Notes under the pieces: generated by a model | Seen by the model: the letters and a program-made list of their open reading frames with translations, nothing else | The model's database searches: none | What the model was told of the DNA's origin: nothing | Origin: Candidatus Pygmaiobacter gallistercoris | GTDB lineage: Bacteria > Bacillota > Clostridia > Oscillospirales > Ruminococcaceae | Assembly: GCA_019113125.1 (NCBI GenBank) | Contig: DXIA01000122.1 | Span: 1-13,974, forward strand | Direction of reading: 5' to 3' | DNA length: 13,974 nt | Made by a program: the position numbers and the translations under genes | In this document: in pieces, positions 13,775 to 13,974 of the stretch | Numbering within the stretch: the first letter of the stretch is position 1 | Layout: the number at the start of each line of letters is the position of its first letter

Positions 13775-13974
13775 GCGGCGGATAAGACAAAATTAATAAA
13801 ATTTATTGGGGATATTGAGGCCGATGCCGTGCAATGCGGGCGCAGCAAAAGAGGGCCGGCGCAAATCCGCGGCGGGCCAGGAAAGCGCTGTGCCGCTGTA
13901 TCCGCCAAAAGAGCAAAACCGCTGCGGCAAAGGGGGGAAAATCAGCGATTGTTTTATACTAAAAGTATATAAAC
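13775..13974. other. Uncharacterised spacer with an inverted repeat at its right end
   Basis: I recognise no gene or RNA in these 200 bases. The left third is AT-rich and the middle (about 13820-13935) is GC-rich. At the right edge TATACT (13955-13960) and AGTATA (13964-13969) form an inverted repeat around AAA, which could be an operator or part of a promoter for a gene beyond the window. Confidence 0.35.

Noticed and set aside
13800..13940. Cobalamin-type riboswitch suggested by GGGCCAGGAAAGC in the right-hand spacer
   Set aside because: The short match to the CCAGGAGAC element is isolated, and the other conserved segments are missing or out of order.
12896..13972. A 358-codon plus-strand open frame over the cytidylate-kinase-like gene
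   Set aside because: It overlaps the end of DedA, runs antisense to a clear kinase-like protein and has no family features.

Overview
This window looks like chromosomal DNA of a GC-rich member of the Bacillota, probably class Clostridia (inference). The coding regions are GC-rich with strong G/C third-position bias. The spacers are AT-richer, with near-consensus sigma-A promoters (TTGACA, 17 bases, TATAAT), strong GGAGG ribosome binding sites, frequent GTG starts and hairpin terminators. The protein families (YitT-like, cytidylate-kinase-like, DedA, LysN-like aminotransferase, SteT-like permease) fit that assignment. I see no rRNA, tRNA, CRISPR array, phage gene or insertion sequence.

Layout. 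Bases 1-3228: a leader ending in a terminator-type hairpin, then a two-gene operon of an APC amino-acid exchanger and a YtcJ-type amidohydrolase, one base apart. A bidirectional terminator separates it from the convergent YitT-like membrane gene (3841 to 3227). That gene has a perfect consensus promoter with a 16-base palindrome inside, and it diverges from an AspC/PatA-like aminotransferase (3993-5144), which has its own strong promoter. A second bidirectional terminator follows, then a convergent NYN-LOTUS putative RNA-binding nuclease (6060 to 5197). The 553-base gap at 6061-6613 holds that gene's promoter, an imperfect 32-base-period repeat, a decayed C-terminal half of hisH, and the promoter of the next operon. 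That operon encodes a CDF metal exporter with a Mn-type metal site (6614-7819) and a LysN/MocR-type aminotransferase (7871-9058). After a terminator comes a 1035-residue PAS-GGDEF-GAF-GGDEF-EAL protein (9155-12262) in which every recognisable catalytic motif is degenerate. A DedA-family membrane protein (12361-12987) and a convergent cytidylate-kinase-like protein (13663 to 13055) end the window, followed by about 310 bases of promoter and uncharacterised spacer.

How the genes fit together. Amino-acid handling recurs (permease with amidohydrolase, two different PLP aminotransferases), but the units have separate promoters and terminators, so this is a run of small independent units rather than one pathway. 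I found no clear multi-gene novel system. The points most worth a second look are the fully degenerate c-di-GMP-type scaffold protein, the hisH relic that has lost its catalytic histidine, the palindromic operator inside the YitT promoter, and the attenuator-like hairpin ahead of the permease operon.
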